A stretch of 14,062 nucleotides of DNA from Nitrososphaerota archaeon (GCA_016206275.1 JACQRY010000032.1:1-14062); one strand, 5' to 3'. Counted from the stretch's first letter, positions 6,596 through 13,976 are shown. Notes: a model not told the origin generated them from the letters alone. Numbers and translations: made by a program.

Positions 6596-7348
6596 TTGAA
6601 GAGAATTGTAGAGGAAATGACGTTTGAAGAATTCGGGGATGCTGTTAAGCAAACCGATAAGGCCGTAGTCCCCATAGGCGTCATCGAAGTCCATGGCCCC
6701 CACGGACCGCTGGGCTTTGACAACTATATCTGCGAGGAAATCGCGGAGCGGCTAGCAGAGCAAACCGATGCGCTTCTACTCCCCACTTTGAAATACGGGT
6801 GCTGCAAAATGGTCTATGATCAAACAGTCTTCCCAGGCACCATATCCATCAGCGTGAAAACCCTCATCGACCTGTACACTGAGATAGGTACTGAGCTGGC
6901 AAGGCAGGGCGTCAGAAGAATCATCTTTGTAAACGGGCACTTCGGCAACAGCGCAGCCTTGGAAACGGCAGTCTTCCAGATATGGGGGAAGACTGGCGCG
7001 GCTGTAGGAGTCTTAGAACTCTGGACCGCAGCCAGCGACCTGCGAAGCTAACTCTTCACAAAACCTGGTCACGGCGGCGAATCGGAAACATCGCTCATCA
7101 TGGCCAGCAAGGGGGCCAAGCTACTAAAGATGGATAAAGCGGTTGAACATAGCAGACCTTTCACACCAGCAGAAAAAGAGCTGCAGTCAGTCGGGGCCAG
7201 AATCTACAGCCAAGTCCTAGGAGTCCCCAGCTACGGAGACCCCAAGCTTGCTACAAAAGAGAAAGGAGATCAAGCAATCAACGCAACAGTAAGGAAAGGT
7301 CTCACCATGTTCGAAGTCCTAGCCAAGAACATTAGACAACTAAAATAG
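6596..7348 (+). pseudogene. Creatininase-family amidohydrolase interrupted by one in-frame TAA
   Basis: Read as one frame this region encodes about 250 residues, the normal family length, with a single TAA at 7049-7051 (codon 152). The first part has the metal-binding GVIEVHGPHGPLGFD (28-42; E31, H33, H36, D42) and FVNGHFGN (111-118). The part after the stop continues in the same frame with PGHGGESETS (157-166), the conserved GHxGExETS motif, and the usual C-terminal helices ending at the TAG of 7346-7348. No start codon lies between the TAA and that motif; the next ATG is 7100, after it. Neither separate piece would therefore be a complete enzyme. Family members are Zn/Mn amidohydrolases such as creatininase, MftE, and the archaeal formamide hydrolase of flavin synthesis. 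It could be a young pseudogene, a base-call error, or a readthrough gene. The TTG start has good TATA spacing. Confidence 0.85.
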
Positions 7349-7371
7349 CGTCCTAACGGAGCTATCATAGA

Positions 7372-7617
7372 TTAGACTTGTTCGGTAATTAGTTTCTGGC
7401 CGGGTTCGAGCCTGAAATCTATACCCCAGGCATGTTGAGTCACAGCTAATCGCAGCCAGCCCTTGGTGATAAGATAACGAATCTCTTTGGGATGCGATTC
7501 TATTTCATCAAGTCCAACAGATCTTCTTTCTCTTATCACTTTAAGCATCTGCCTTTGAGGCTCAGTAAGACCAGCGGCTTCTCTCTTAGAGATTGCTTGC
7601 GTCGCTTCCATGCTCAT
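7372..7617 (-). CDS. Small hypothetical protein, possible winged-helix domain
   Basis: About 81 residues, starting at ATG 7615-7617. A GTG just upstream at 7620 and an ATG at 7611 are alternatives. I do not recognise a named family. The middle LTEPQRQMLKVIRE, then VGLDEIESHPKEI, then RYLITKGWLRL gives three helices spaced like a helix-turn-helix, followed by short strands that could be a wing. It has no cysteines, signal peptide or membrane segment. It diverges from the HTH_10 regulator across a 132-base region with palindromic repeats. It converges with the creatininase-like gene 23 bases away. The composition reads like real protein, but no homologue is claimed. Confidence 0.55.
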   Translation of the reverse strand: MSMEATQAISKREAAGLTEPQRQMLKVIRERRSVGLDEIESHPKEIRYLITKGWLRLAVTQHAWGIDFRLEPGQKLITEQV

Positions 7618-7628
7618 CACTGAACAAG

Positions 7629-7648
7629 TGTACCGTCAACGGTATGAC
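7629..7648. repeat. Palindromic site upstream of the small wHTH-like gene
   Basis: TACCGT-CA-ACGGTA (7631-7644) is a perfect inverted repeat with six-base arms, followed by TGAC. It lies 14-27 bases before the minus-strand start at 7617, where a leaderless promoter would be. The right half CGGTATGAC recurs as CGGTATGTC at 7709-7717. Confidence 0.5.
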
Positions 7649-7656
7649 AAATCGAT

Positions 7657-7670
7657 TGTACTGTCAAACG
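7657..7670. repeat. Direct-repeat partner of the palindromic site
   Basis: TGTACTGTCAAACG resembles TGTACCGTCAACGG at 7629-7642 (12 of 14 positions), with a start-to-start spacing of 28 bases. It may be a weaker copy of the same site. Confidence 0.35.
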
Positions 7671-7702
7671 CTGGGCAAGGCTATTGGTGCGATCATGCCG
7701 TC

Positions 7703-7717
7703 GTACCACGGTATGTC
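7703..7717. promoter_or_regulatory. Candidate operator abutting the TATA box of the HTH_10 regulator gene
   Basis: GTACC-A-CGGTATGTC contains TACC/GGTA inverted arms and ends one base before the TATA box at 7718, so it covers the TFB recognition position. It shares CGGTATGWC with the site at 7640-7648. This arrangement fits autoregulation of the regulator gene, which is an inference. Confidence 0.4.
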
Positions 7718-7725
7718 TTTTATAT
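7718..7725 (+). promoter_or_regulatory. TATA box of the HTH_10 regulator gene
   Basis: TTTTATAT is centred 28 bases before the ATG at 7750, a very good archaeal TATA box. It is the reason for starting the regulator at 7750 and not at an earlier in-frame codon. Confidence 0.62.
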
Positions 7726-7749
7726 CAAACCTTCATTACCAAATTGATC

Positions 7750-8442
7750 ATGGGTCTTTCGGAGGTAACTTTCAGGCTTCAGCATAAGTGCCCTTACAAC
7801 GACCTTTCAAGGCGTCATCCAACCGCAGTAATGGCTATGTGGTGTAACTACGGTAAACATTTCTTGGAGATTTCCTGCGAGAACCCAGAACAACTACGGG
7901 GCATCCAAGGGGACTTTGAGATCATGGCGACGTCTGATGGGATAAGAACCGCCCGTAGAATTTCTAGTGGAACACATATGCAGATAGTGATAGATCGCTG
8001 TGATTGCATGCGGGGGAGGGCTTCGGTCAATCGGGTAATTGACAAGTGCAACTGCTTGGAAATACCGCCCACGATCTATACCGATGGGTGGGAGAGGTAC
8101 CGAGTCATAGCCTTCAGGCAGAGGGACCTCAAGGATATGTTCTTCAGCCTTACAAAGTTTAGCACGTTAGAGATACTTTCACGGAGAACAATTACTCCTC
8201 ATGCAGGGAAGGACGCGTTCTTGGCCGCGAAGAACAGTCTTCTGAGCGAGTTGACAAAAAAACAGTTACAGGCACTTCTGATAGCGTTAGATAGCGGTTA
8301 CTATAACCTCCCAAAGAAGATTACCACAGAACAGATAGCTAGAAGACTAGGGGTACCCCGCTCCACATACGAAGAGCATTTACGCAAGGCCGAAAGCAAA
8401 ATACTTCGCGCAGCGACGCCATTCATCCAAATGGCATCATAG
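7750..8442 (+). CDS. HTH_10 family (bacterio-opsin-activator type) transcription regulator
   Basis: A 230-residue cytoplasmic regulator. The C-terminal domain (169-220) is HTH_10: LTKKQLQALLIALDSGYYNLP, then ITTEQIARRLGVPRSTYEEH, then LRKAESKIL. This matches the LT-x-Q...GYY-x-PKK...STYEEHLRKAE consensus of archaeal proteins of this family. The N-terminal region starts VTFRLQHKCPYNDLS and MWCNYGKHFLEI, as in Thaumarchaeota-like members. It holds seven cysteines (14, 32, 43, 84, 86, 100, 102), including two CxC pairs (CDC, CNC), which could bind metal or sense redox state. The start is placed at ATG 7750, 28 bases after a strong TATA box. An in-frame ATG at 7684 exists, but it would lie upstream of the promoter. 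Neighbouring palindromes suggest it controls itself and the divergent small gene; the catabolic genes at 8591-13976 are other possible targets. Confidence 0.88.
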   Translation: MGLSEVTFRLQHKCPYNDLSRRHPTAVMAMWCNYGKHFLEISCENPEQLRGIQGDFEIMATSDGIRTARRISSGTHMQIVIDRCDCMRGRASVNRVIDKCNCLEIPPTIYTDGWERYRVIAFRQRDLKDMFFSLTKFSTLEILSRRTITPHAGKDAFLAAKNSLLSELTKKQLQALLIALDSGYYNLPKKITTEQIARRLGVPRSTYEEHLRKAESKILRAATPFIQMAS

Positions 8443-8488
8443 TTACGGACTTATTGGAATATATTCTCTTAACATATGGAAAGGTGTA

Positions 8489-8517
8489 TCTCTGTCTGTC
8501 TCTTTCTTCTCTCGCTC
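8489..8517 (+). terminator. Pyrimidine-rich tract after the regulator gene
   Basis: A tract of about 29 bases made almost only of T and C, with three G residues, lies about 50 bases after the regulator stop. Archaeal termination often uses T-rich runs, so this could end the regulator transcript. The whole 148-base gap between the convergent genes (8443-8590) shows no reading frame or RNA gene that I recognise. Confidence 0.3.
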
Positions 8518-8590
8518 ACAGAATTACAGGAATATTGACAACACTAAGCCATCTACATTAACATACCAGCAGATAGAGGCGGTTAGAGCT

Positions 8591-10048
8591 TTAAGCTTGC
8601 TTAGGGACACCCTCGAACAGGGAGGCCCATTTTTCCAAAGTCTTCTTCTTAATTTCAGGACTGGCATCAACCACAGGAGGGAAATCATTCATCCAACGAT
8701 AGGGACGACAAGCATTGATAATGATCCTTGAAGTAGTATAATCGTGCTTAGCCTTCTTCTCCGGCGAAATCATAGGATCCAGCTCGTTACTCCAAACCCC
8801 TTTAACGATTTGAACCGCCTCCTCAGGGTCACATCTCGTAGCCACAGCCCACATAACATCGTAAATATTCGACGGGTCAATATCCTCGTCAACAACAATC
8901 ACTATCCTGGTTAGCGGAGCACCTGTCTTAACGCTGGCAGCTGCGCTAGCAACCCAGTTCGCATGGCCCTGATGAAGCTGCTTAACCGAAACTGCAGTAA
9001 TGAAATGAATGCCTCCAGACTCAAGCTTGTAGACGCCTTTGACCCCAGTTACACCAGCCCGCTCCATCTCTTCCCACACTTGAGCAGCCCTAATCGCGCC
9101 GCGACCAGCAAGATCAAAAGGGTAAGGCGGCCGACGAGGAGGAGCACCAAAGATAATGGGGTCGTCGCGATGATAAAGCGCCTTCACGTGCACGACAGGC
9201 TCAGGCATCGCCCCATGAGCATAGTAGCCAGGCCATTCTCCGAAAGGCCCCTCTATACGCGTCTCCTTGCTCTGGGGAGGCACAAACCCTTCCATCGCTA
9301 TCTCAGCCGTAGCAGGAATAGGTATCCCGGTGACTGGCCCCTCTACGACTTCAACAGGTTCACCTCTTAGGAAACCCGCGAACTCGTATTCAGACTGACC
9401 CCATGGAAGAGGATAAGTCGAAGCAATGTACGTAGCCACTTCCTGTCCGAAGGCTACTGCAACAGGAGCATCCTGCCCTCTAGCGTGATACTTCTCCATC
9501 ATCACCCGCCCGTGGTGAGCAGCCGCAATGTAGAGACCGGTGGTCTTCTCGTCGTGAACCATAACCCTGTAGGGCGCCATGTTAACCCAGCCCTCGTCAG
9601 GATCCTTCGTAATCACCATGCAGCCAGTCCCCAAGTACCGTCCACCGTCCTTCTCATTCCACTTGGGGGACGGAAGCTTCCACAGGTTCACCTGCTCATC
9701 TTTGAACACATTTTCGAATAACGGGCCCTCAGACACTTTTCTTGGAGGCACAGGCTTGTACTTCTTCAACCGCTCCTTCCAAGCCTTCACAATCTCCAGC
9801 CCCCTCAAGCCCTGCGGAAGCCCAGACGCCAACAAGGCTCGCCGGTGAGTCGAAAGCAGGTTCACAGCTATTCTGTATCCAGCAGGATAGCCCTTGATCT
9901 TATCGAACACCATCGCGTGAGCCTCTTTCTGACAAGCCAGCTCAGTTATGGTACCGATCTCGAGATCCCAGTCTGCACCCTCAACAACCTTCAAATCGCC
10001 CTGCGACTGGAGAACATCGATGAATTGTCGCATGTCGATGAAAGGCAT
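8591..10048 (-). CDS. UbiD-family prenylated-FMN-dependent (de)carboxylase
   Basis: This 485-residue enzyme has the UbiD fold and active site. WVNMAPYRVMVHD (154-166) gives the metal/prFMN-binding Asn156 and the catalytic Arg161. EGPFGEWPGYY (266-276) gives the catalytic Glu266 and Glu271, with the five-residue spacing and distance from Arg seen in characterised enzymes. SEYEFAGFLRGEPVEVVE (219-236) supplies the acidic metal-binding part. Such enzymes remove or add carboxyl groups on aromatic, heteroaromatic or unsaturated acids using prenylated FMN made by UbiX. No ubiX is in this window. The ATG at 10046-10048 lies 28 bases after a TATA-like box. It diverges from the molybdenum hydroxylase operon across 143 bases, which suggests a shared catabolic task. 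The substrate cannot be told: archaeal respiratory-quinone or aromatic-acid paralogues are both possible. Confidence 0.93.
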   Translation of the reverse strand: MPFIDMRQFIDVLQSQGDLKVVEGADWDLEIGTITELACQKEAHAMVFDKIKGYPAGYRIAVNLLSTHRRALLASGLPQGLRGLEIVKAWKERLKKYKPVPPRKVSEGPLFENVFKDEQVNLWKLPSPKWNEKDGGRYLGTGCMVITKDPDEGWVNMAPYRVMVHDEKTTGLYIAAAHHGRVMMEKYHARGQDAPVAVAFGQEVATYIASTYPLPWGQSEYEFAGFLRGEPVEVVEGPVTGIPIPATAEIAMEGFVPPQSKETRIEGPFGEWPGYYAHGAMPEPVVHVKALYHRDDPIIFGAPPRRPPYPFDLAGRGAIRAAQVWEEMERAGVTGVKGVYKLESGGIHFITAVSVKQLHQGHANWVASAAASVKTGAPLTRIVIVVDEDIDPSNIYDVMWAVATRCDPEEAVQIVKGVWSNELDPMISPEKKAKHDYTTSRIIINACRPYRWMNDFPPVVDASPEIKKKTLEKWASLFEGVPKQA

Positions 10049-10071
10049 AGCAAACCCAACCGCGTTTTCAG

Positions 10072-10080
10072 CTTATTAAG
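10072..10080 (-). promoter_or_regulatory. TATA box of the UbiD-family gene
   Basis: CTTAATAAG on the reverse strand is centred 28 bases before the ATG at 10048, leaderless spacing with no Shine-Dalgarno. The same divergent region has CTATCGAA twice, at 10096-10103 and 10113-10120. Confidence 0.48.
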
Positions 10081-10158
10081 CGTATTTTCATCCTTCTATC
10101 GAACGACATGAACTATCGAAATAGAAAGAATCATCAGTTGACAATGATCGACGACAAC

Positions 10159-10167
10159 CTTAACTAA
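10159..10167 (+). promoter_or_regulatory. possible TATA box of the molybdenum hydroxylase operon
   Basis: CTTAACTAA is centred about 29 bases before the ATG at 10192. The match is weak to moderate, but the spacing agrees with the other leaderless promoters here. Confidence 0.35.
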
Positions 10168-10191
10168 TGCACAGGAAAAACTCGTCTGTCA

Positions 10192-11061
10192 ATGTATCGC
10201 CCTGAAGACATCTTGGTTCCAAAGAATGTGGACGAGGTTCTCTCGATCCTCGCGGAGCACCCCGATACAGCCCGCGTGATGGCAGGGAACACCATGATAT
10301 TCGAGATCGCGTCGCGAGGACTTGCAGTAGACGTTAAGACCCTCGTAGACATCACTCAAGTAGGGCTTGGCAATGTTGAAGAGCAGAAGGATGGCATACA
10401 CATTGGAGCAACAGTGACCCTGACGGAGCTGGCCCAGTCCAAACTGCTACTTGGAAACCCTAGGCATAGCGTCGTCGCGGAGACAGCCCAAGAAATTACT
10501 CCGACGCAGATTAGAAACGTGGCCACAGTGGGAGGAGAAATATGCGCGGGGATGCCGTTCTTCGATCTGCCTACGAGCCTACTTGCTTTGAATGCCAAGG
10601 TGAAGCTCCGCAAGAAGAATGGTCAACGGGAACTACTGTTGAAAGACTTCATTTTGGATTTTCTCACTTTGGCCTTGGAGCCGGGCGAACTTTTGACTGA
10701 GGTTGTTGTGCCCAGAGTGGACAAGGCTTCAGGGGCAGCCTTCATGAAGCTGGGAAGAACGGCGTCGGATCTTGCTTTGGTTAACGTGGCGGCTGCTGTT
10801 CAGATAGACGCATCGGGTAGATGCGAGTCTGCCAACGTTTGGCTCGGCGGTGTTGGCTCAACCTTCAGGGAATGCGCTGAGACACAGAAGATCTTGGCAG
10901 GTTCAAAGCTTGATCAGGAGACAGTCGGCAAGGCTGCTAAGGCTGCTGCGGACTTCGAGCCAGCGTCATCTATTCACGGGTCATCGGAATACAAGAAGAT
11001 GGTGATCCCGGTCTTGGTCAGAGACTGTGTCCAGAAGGCTGAATCGAAGGTGAGGCGATAG
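10192..11061 (+). CDS. Molybdenum hydroxylase medium (FAD-binding) subunit
   Basis: This 289-residue subunit of the CO dehydrogenase / xanthine dehydrogenase type (CoxM-like) carries electrons from the Fe-S subunit to FAD. Visible motifs are the first FAD loop VMAGNTMIFEIASRG (29-43), TPTQIRNVATVGGEIC (103-118) for the second FAD loop, and DLPTSLLALNA (125-135). The first loop is usually AGGTDL; here it is AGNTM, an oddity that may be lineage-typical. There is no cluster of cysteines like the [4Fe-4S] insertion of 4-hydroxybenzoyl-CoA reductase, which argues against that enzyme. It is the first gene of the operon, with the large subunit starting two bases later. The ATG start is supported by a TATA-like box at leaderless distance. 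Confidence 0.92.
   Translation: MYRPEDILVPKNVDEVLSILAEHPDTARVMAGNTMIFEIASRGLAVDVKTLVDITQVGLGNVEEQKDGIHIGATVTLTELAQSKLLLGNPRHSVVAETAQEITPTQIRNVATVGGEICAGMPFFDLPTSLLALNAKVKLRKKNGQRELLLKDFILDFLTLALEPGELLTEVVVPRVDKASGAAFMKLGRTASDLALVNVAAAVQIDASGRCESANVWLGGVGSTFRECAETQKILAGSKLDQETVGKAAKAAADFEPASSIHGSSEYKKMVIPVLVRDCVQKAESKVRR
11048..11055 (+). promoter_or_regulatory. Ribosome binding site of the Mo hydroxylase large subunit
   Basis: AGGTGAGG, inside the end of the FAD-subunit gene, lies 8 bases before the ATG at 11064. It fixes that start and indicates coupled translation. Confidence 0.6.
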
Positions 11062-11063
11062 GA

Positions 11064-13415
11064 ATGCTGAAGGAAGAGCAGCGCTACGAGACCGAACCAT
11101 ACTATCTGGTGGGTAAACCAGTCACCCGTTTGGATGGCCGAGAGAAGGTTACTGGCTCAGCTATCTACACTCATGATCTCAAGGTCCCCAACATGCTTTA
11201 CGGTAAGATCAAGAGAAGCACCAAGCCCCACGCGGAGATAGTAAGCATCGACACCAGTCGAGCCTTGAAGCTCAAAGGAGTCAGAGCAGTCATCACCGGC
11301 AGAGACGTGCCCAACACACGAAGAGGAGTACTTGTAAAAGACACACCTGTACTTGCAGTAGACCGAGTTAGATATGTAGCAGAACCCGTGGCAGCAGTGG
11401 CTGCTGAAACCCCTGAAATCGCAGAGGAAGCTCTGGATCTAATAGATGTAGAGTATAGAGAGCTTCCAGCCATCTTCGACCCGGAGGAAGCGATGAAAAA
11501 GGAGCCTATTGTAGTGATTCACCCAGACTTCAAGTCTTATACCGTCAAGTATCTTGGCGCCGAGCTGGGAATACCTAATCTGCATGCCTACTTCAAGGTG
11601 AGGAAGGGTGATGTGGAGAAGGGTTTCGAAAAGTGCGATCAGATCGTTGAAAACAGTTTTCGCATCAATATGGTTCACGCGTTTCATCTGGAGCCCATTG
11701 TCAGCATGGCCAGAGTGGAGCCGAATGGCGGCATAACAATTTGGGAGTCCACCCAGCATCCTTACATGCTTAGAAACGAGATCAGCGAGGCTCTTCAGAT
11801 TCCTCTAGACAAGATTAACGTGATAGTGCCCCACGTGGGCGGCGGGTTTGGCAACAAACTTGTGTCAGTAGTCGCGCCCATAACAGTGGCTCTAGCCAAG
11901 CAGACTAGGAGACCTGTGAAAATCGCTTTTTCCAGAAGAGAGGTCTTCGAAGCCTCTTATGTGAGGCAGCCCTTCACAGTTCACATAAAGGATGGTGTAA
12001 CCCGGGACGGTAGAATTGTTGCTAGAAAGATGACTAGCATCATCTCTGGGGGAGGATACTCTGGAGGAATGGGTGTCAACGAAACTAAGACTAGCAACTG
12101 CGGGTTCTCGCACTATAAGGTTGACAACTTCCATTATGATGCGTATAGGGTTTACACCAATCGAGTGCCTGGAGGCCCTTACAGGGGGTTTGGTGCGGGG
12201 CAGGTGAACTGGGCCGTAGAGTCCCAGATGGACATGATAGCGGAGCGGCTTGGGCTGGATCCCGTTGAAGTCAGACTTAGGAACCTGGTTGAAGAAGGGG
12301 ACAAGAATGTGATAGGTGAAACTATGCGAAGCGCCGAGCACAAGAATATGCTGAGGAAAGCCAAGGAGCTGATCGGCTGGGGGCAGAAGCGGAGTCCTGA
12401 TGGCCCATGGAGGTTCGGCAAGGGAGTTGCATCTGGCCACAAATGGAGCTTCGCGCCTACCGCGTCATCGGCAATGGTGAAGTATTCTTTTGGCGGCTTC
12501 CTTGACGCATTCGTCAGCACTATAGATATGGGGACAGGTGCCCAAACTATTTTGGCGCAGATCGCTGGGGAGGTTCTCAGGATACCCCTCGAGAAGATCA
12601 GGGTTTCTATGCCTAACACCAACTTTACACCCTTCTCAGACGGAGGCTTCTCTTCCAGACAGACTTACAATGATGGGAACGCTGTTAGACTGGCCGCCTT
12701 GGACTTGAAGAAGCAGATTGTGGAAAGAGCAGCTGGAGTACTTGGCGTCGACAGGATGGAGCTGGACGTCCGGGAGGAGAAGGTCTACTCGGCGAAGGAT
12801 CCGAAGAAGGCCATGAAGATAGATGATCTTTTCATGAAAGGTGTGAGCCGTGGAGGGGCCTTCGCGCCGGTGAGAGACTTTATTGGCGCTGCTACATGGT
12901 TTCAGGAATCCGGGCCTCTTCGAGCAGAAGACGGCCAATGCACGACTGATAGGGCGTGCTCGTTCTACGATGTGGTTTCCACCGCGGCGGAGGTTGCCGT
13001 TAACATTGAGACTGGCCAGATAAAGATACTTAAGATCGCCGTGTCGGTGGATCCTGGCACAGTTTTGAACCCGCTTCTCTTTGAGGGTCAGGTGCAGGGC
13101 TCGGCGTTCATGGCTTTCAGCAATACGCTGTTCGAGGATTTGGTCTTTGAGGATGGCGGGCTGGTCAACGCTGAGCTGGCTGACTATAAGATCGCTGGGT
13201 CCAAAGATGCGCCTGAGATCGTGGTTAGCTGGGGAGGCTCCCCGTTCTCGGATGGCCCTTTTGGGGCGAAGGGTATAGGTGAAGGGCCTATGCTGCCCAC
13301 TCCGGCGGCCATCGGTAACGCGGTCTATGATGCGATAGGAGTTCGCATTCCTGATCTGCCGGTTACCGCGGAGAAGGTGCTTGTGGCTTTGAAGGAGAAG
13401 AGGGGCTCAGGGTAG
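11064..13415 (+). CDS. Molybdenum hydroxylase large (Mo-cofactor) subunit, xanthine oxidase family
   Basis: This 783-residue catalytic subunit binds the molybdenum-cytosine-dinucleotide type cofactor and hydroxylates a substrate with water-derived oxygen. Key sites are HVGGGFGNK (257-265) for cofactor binding, VPGGPYRGFGAGQ (368-380) at the active-site loop, IDMGTGAQT (487-494), and the catalytic Glu740 in GAKGIGEGP (734-742). The active-site loop lacks the Cys of true CO dehydrogenase (CSFR-type loop), so the enzyme is not an aerobic CO dehydrogenase. It is one of the broad CoxL-like enzymes acting on purines, N-heterocycles, aldehydes or aromatic acyl compounds. The length is normal for the family. 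It starts two bases after the FAD subunit gene and is followed 12 bases later by the Fe-S subunit. Substrate unknown. Confidence 0.93.
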   Translation: MLKEEQRYETEPYYLVGKPVTRLDGREKVTGSAIYTHDLKVPNMLYGKIKRSTKPHAEIVSIDTSRALKLKGVRAVITGRDVPNTRRGVLVKDTPVLAVDRVRYVAEPVAAVAAETPEIAEEALDLIDVEYRELPAIFDPEEAMKKEPIVVIHPDFKSYTVKYLGAELGIPNLHAYFKVRKGDVEKGFEKCDQIVENSFRINMVHAFHLEPIVSMARVEPNGGITIWESTQHPYMLRNEISEALQIPLDKINVIVPHVGGGFGNKLVSVVAPITVALAKQTRRPVKIAFSRREVFEASYVRQPFTVHIKDGVTRDGRIVARKMTSIISGGGYSGGMGVNETKTSNCGFSHYKVDNFHYDAYRVYTNRVPGGPYRGFGAGQVNWAVESQMDMIAERLGLDPVEVRLRNLVEEGDKNVIGETMRSAEHKNMLRKAKELIGWGQKRSPDGPWRFGKGVASGHKWSFAPTASSAMVKYSFGGFLDAFVSTIDMGTGAQTILAQIAGEVLRIPLEKIRVSMPNTNFTPFSDGGFSSRQTYNDGNAVRLAALDLKKQIVERAAGVLGVDRMELDVREEKVYSAKDPKKAMKIDDLFMKGVSRGGAFAPVRDFIGAATWFQESGPLRAEDGQCTTDRACSFYDVVSTAAEVAVNIETGQIKILKIAVSVDPGTVLNPLLFEGQVQGSAFMAFSNTLFEDLVFEDGGLVNAELADYKIAGSKDAPEIVVSWGGSPFSDGPFGAKGIGEGPMLPTPAAIGNAVYDAIGVRIPDLPVTAEKVLVALKEKRGSG

Positions 13416-13420
13416 GGTGA
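13416..13420 (+). promoter_or_regulatory. Ribosome binding site of the [2Fe-2S] subunit
   Basis: GGTGA directly follows the TAG of the large subunit and lies 7 bases before the ATG at 13428, consistent with coupled translation in the operon. Confidence 0.55.
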
Positions 13421-13427
13421 ATCAGGC

Positions 13428-13976
13428 ATGGTCAAGAAGCTCGAAGTTAACTTGAACATAAACGGGAAGGAGTATGCGGTGGAGATTCTTCCCGCGGATA
13501 GTCTAAACAGGGTCTTAAGGGACTACCTTGGTTTCACCGGGACAAAGCGAGGATGTGATCTTGGGGGTTGCGGCTCATGCACAGTCATAGTCGACGGCAA
13601 AGCCTACTATTCATGTATGTATCCGGCATTCAGAGCAGGCGGCAAGAAGATTGTTACGATCGAAGGATTAGAAGGTGAGGACGGTCTCCTCGACCCTCTT
13701 CAGGAGGCTTTTGTGGCTAAGGGTGGATTCCAGTGTGGTTACTGCACTCCTGGATTCATCATGTCCGCTAAGGCTCTGCTGACGGAGAATGCTAGTCCCA
13801 GTGAAGACGAGATAAAGGAGGCTATTGGCGGCAACCTCTGCCGATGCACGGGATACGTGAAGATCATTGAATCCATAAAATACGCGATAGAGCTGAACAA
13901 ACAACCATTGGAAGCGAGAAGAGCTAAGTTGCTGGCCGCGAAGCCGGTGTTCCAGGTCGACCTCGGCGTCGCATGA
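13428..13976 (+). CDS. Molybdenum hydroxylase small [2Fe-2S] subunit
   Basis: This 182-residue iron-sulfur subunit (CoxS-like) passes electrons from the Mo site to FAD. The N-terminal plant-ferredoxin-type cluster has C43, C48, C51 and C63 (GCDLGGCGSCTV ... YYSC). The C-terminal helical cluster has C103, C106, C138 and C140 (QCGYC ... NLCRCTGY). All eight ligands are present, so both clusters should form. It is about 20 residues longer than usual because of a basic tail after residue 153 that carries no motif I recognise. No signal peptide or Tat motif is visible, so a cytoplasmic enzyme is expected. It is the last gene of the M-L-S operon. The 86 bases after it contain only a weak 4-base-stem hairpin and a short T run near the window end. 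Confidence 0.94.
   Translation: MVKKLEVNLNINGKEYAVEILPADSLNRVLRDYLGFTGTKRGCDLGGCGSCTVIVDGKAYYSCMYPAFRAGGKKIVTIEGLEGEDGLLDPLQEAFVAKGGFQCGYCTPGFIMSAKALLTENASPSEDEIKEAIGGNLCRCTGYVKIIESIKYAIELNKQPLEARRAKLLAAKPVFQVDLGVA

Noticed and set aside
7049..7051. Pyrrolysine or selenocysteine recoding of the creatininase stop
   Set aside because: The codon is TAA; pyrrolysine uses TAG and selenocysteine TGA.
7684..7749. In-frame N-terminal extension of the HTH_10 regulator
   Set aside because: A strong TATA box and a palindromic site lie inside the extension, and homologous proteins of this family begin near the VTFRLQHKCP segment.
11892..12440. Minus-strand open frame of 182 codons inside the Mo hydroxylase large subunit
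   Set aside because: It lies fully antisense to a clear catalytic subunit gene and has low-complexity composition typical of shadow frames.
11064..13976. Aerobic carbon monoxide dehydrogenase (CoxMLS)
   Set aside because: Gene order and subunits match, but the active-site loop reads GGPYRGFGAGQ and lacks the Cys-containing CO dehydrogenase loop.
10192..13976. 4-Hydroxybenzoyl-CoA reductase
   Set aside because: The FAD subunit lacks the cysteine-rich insertion for the extra [4Fe-4S] cluster that marks this enzyme.
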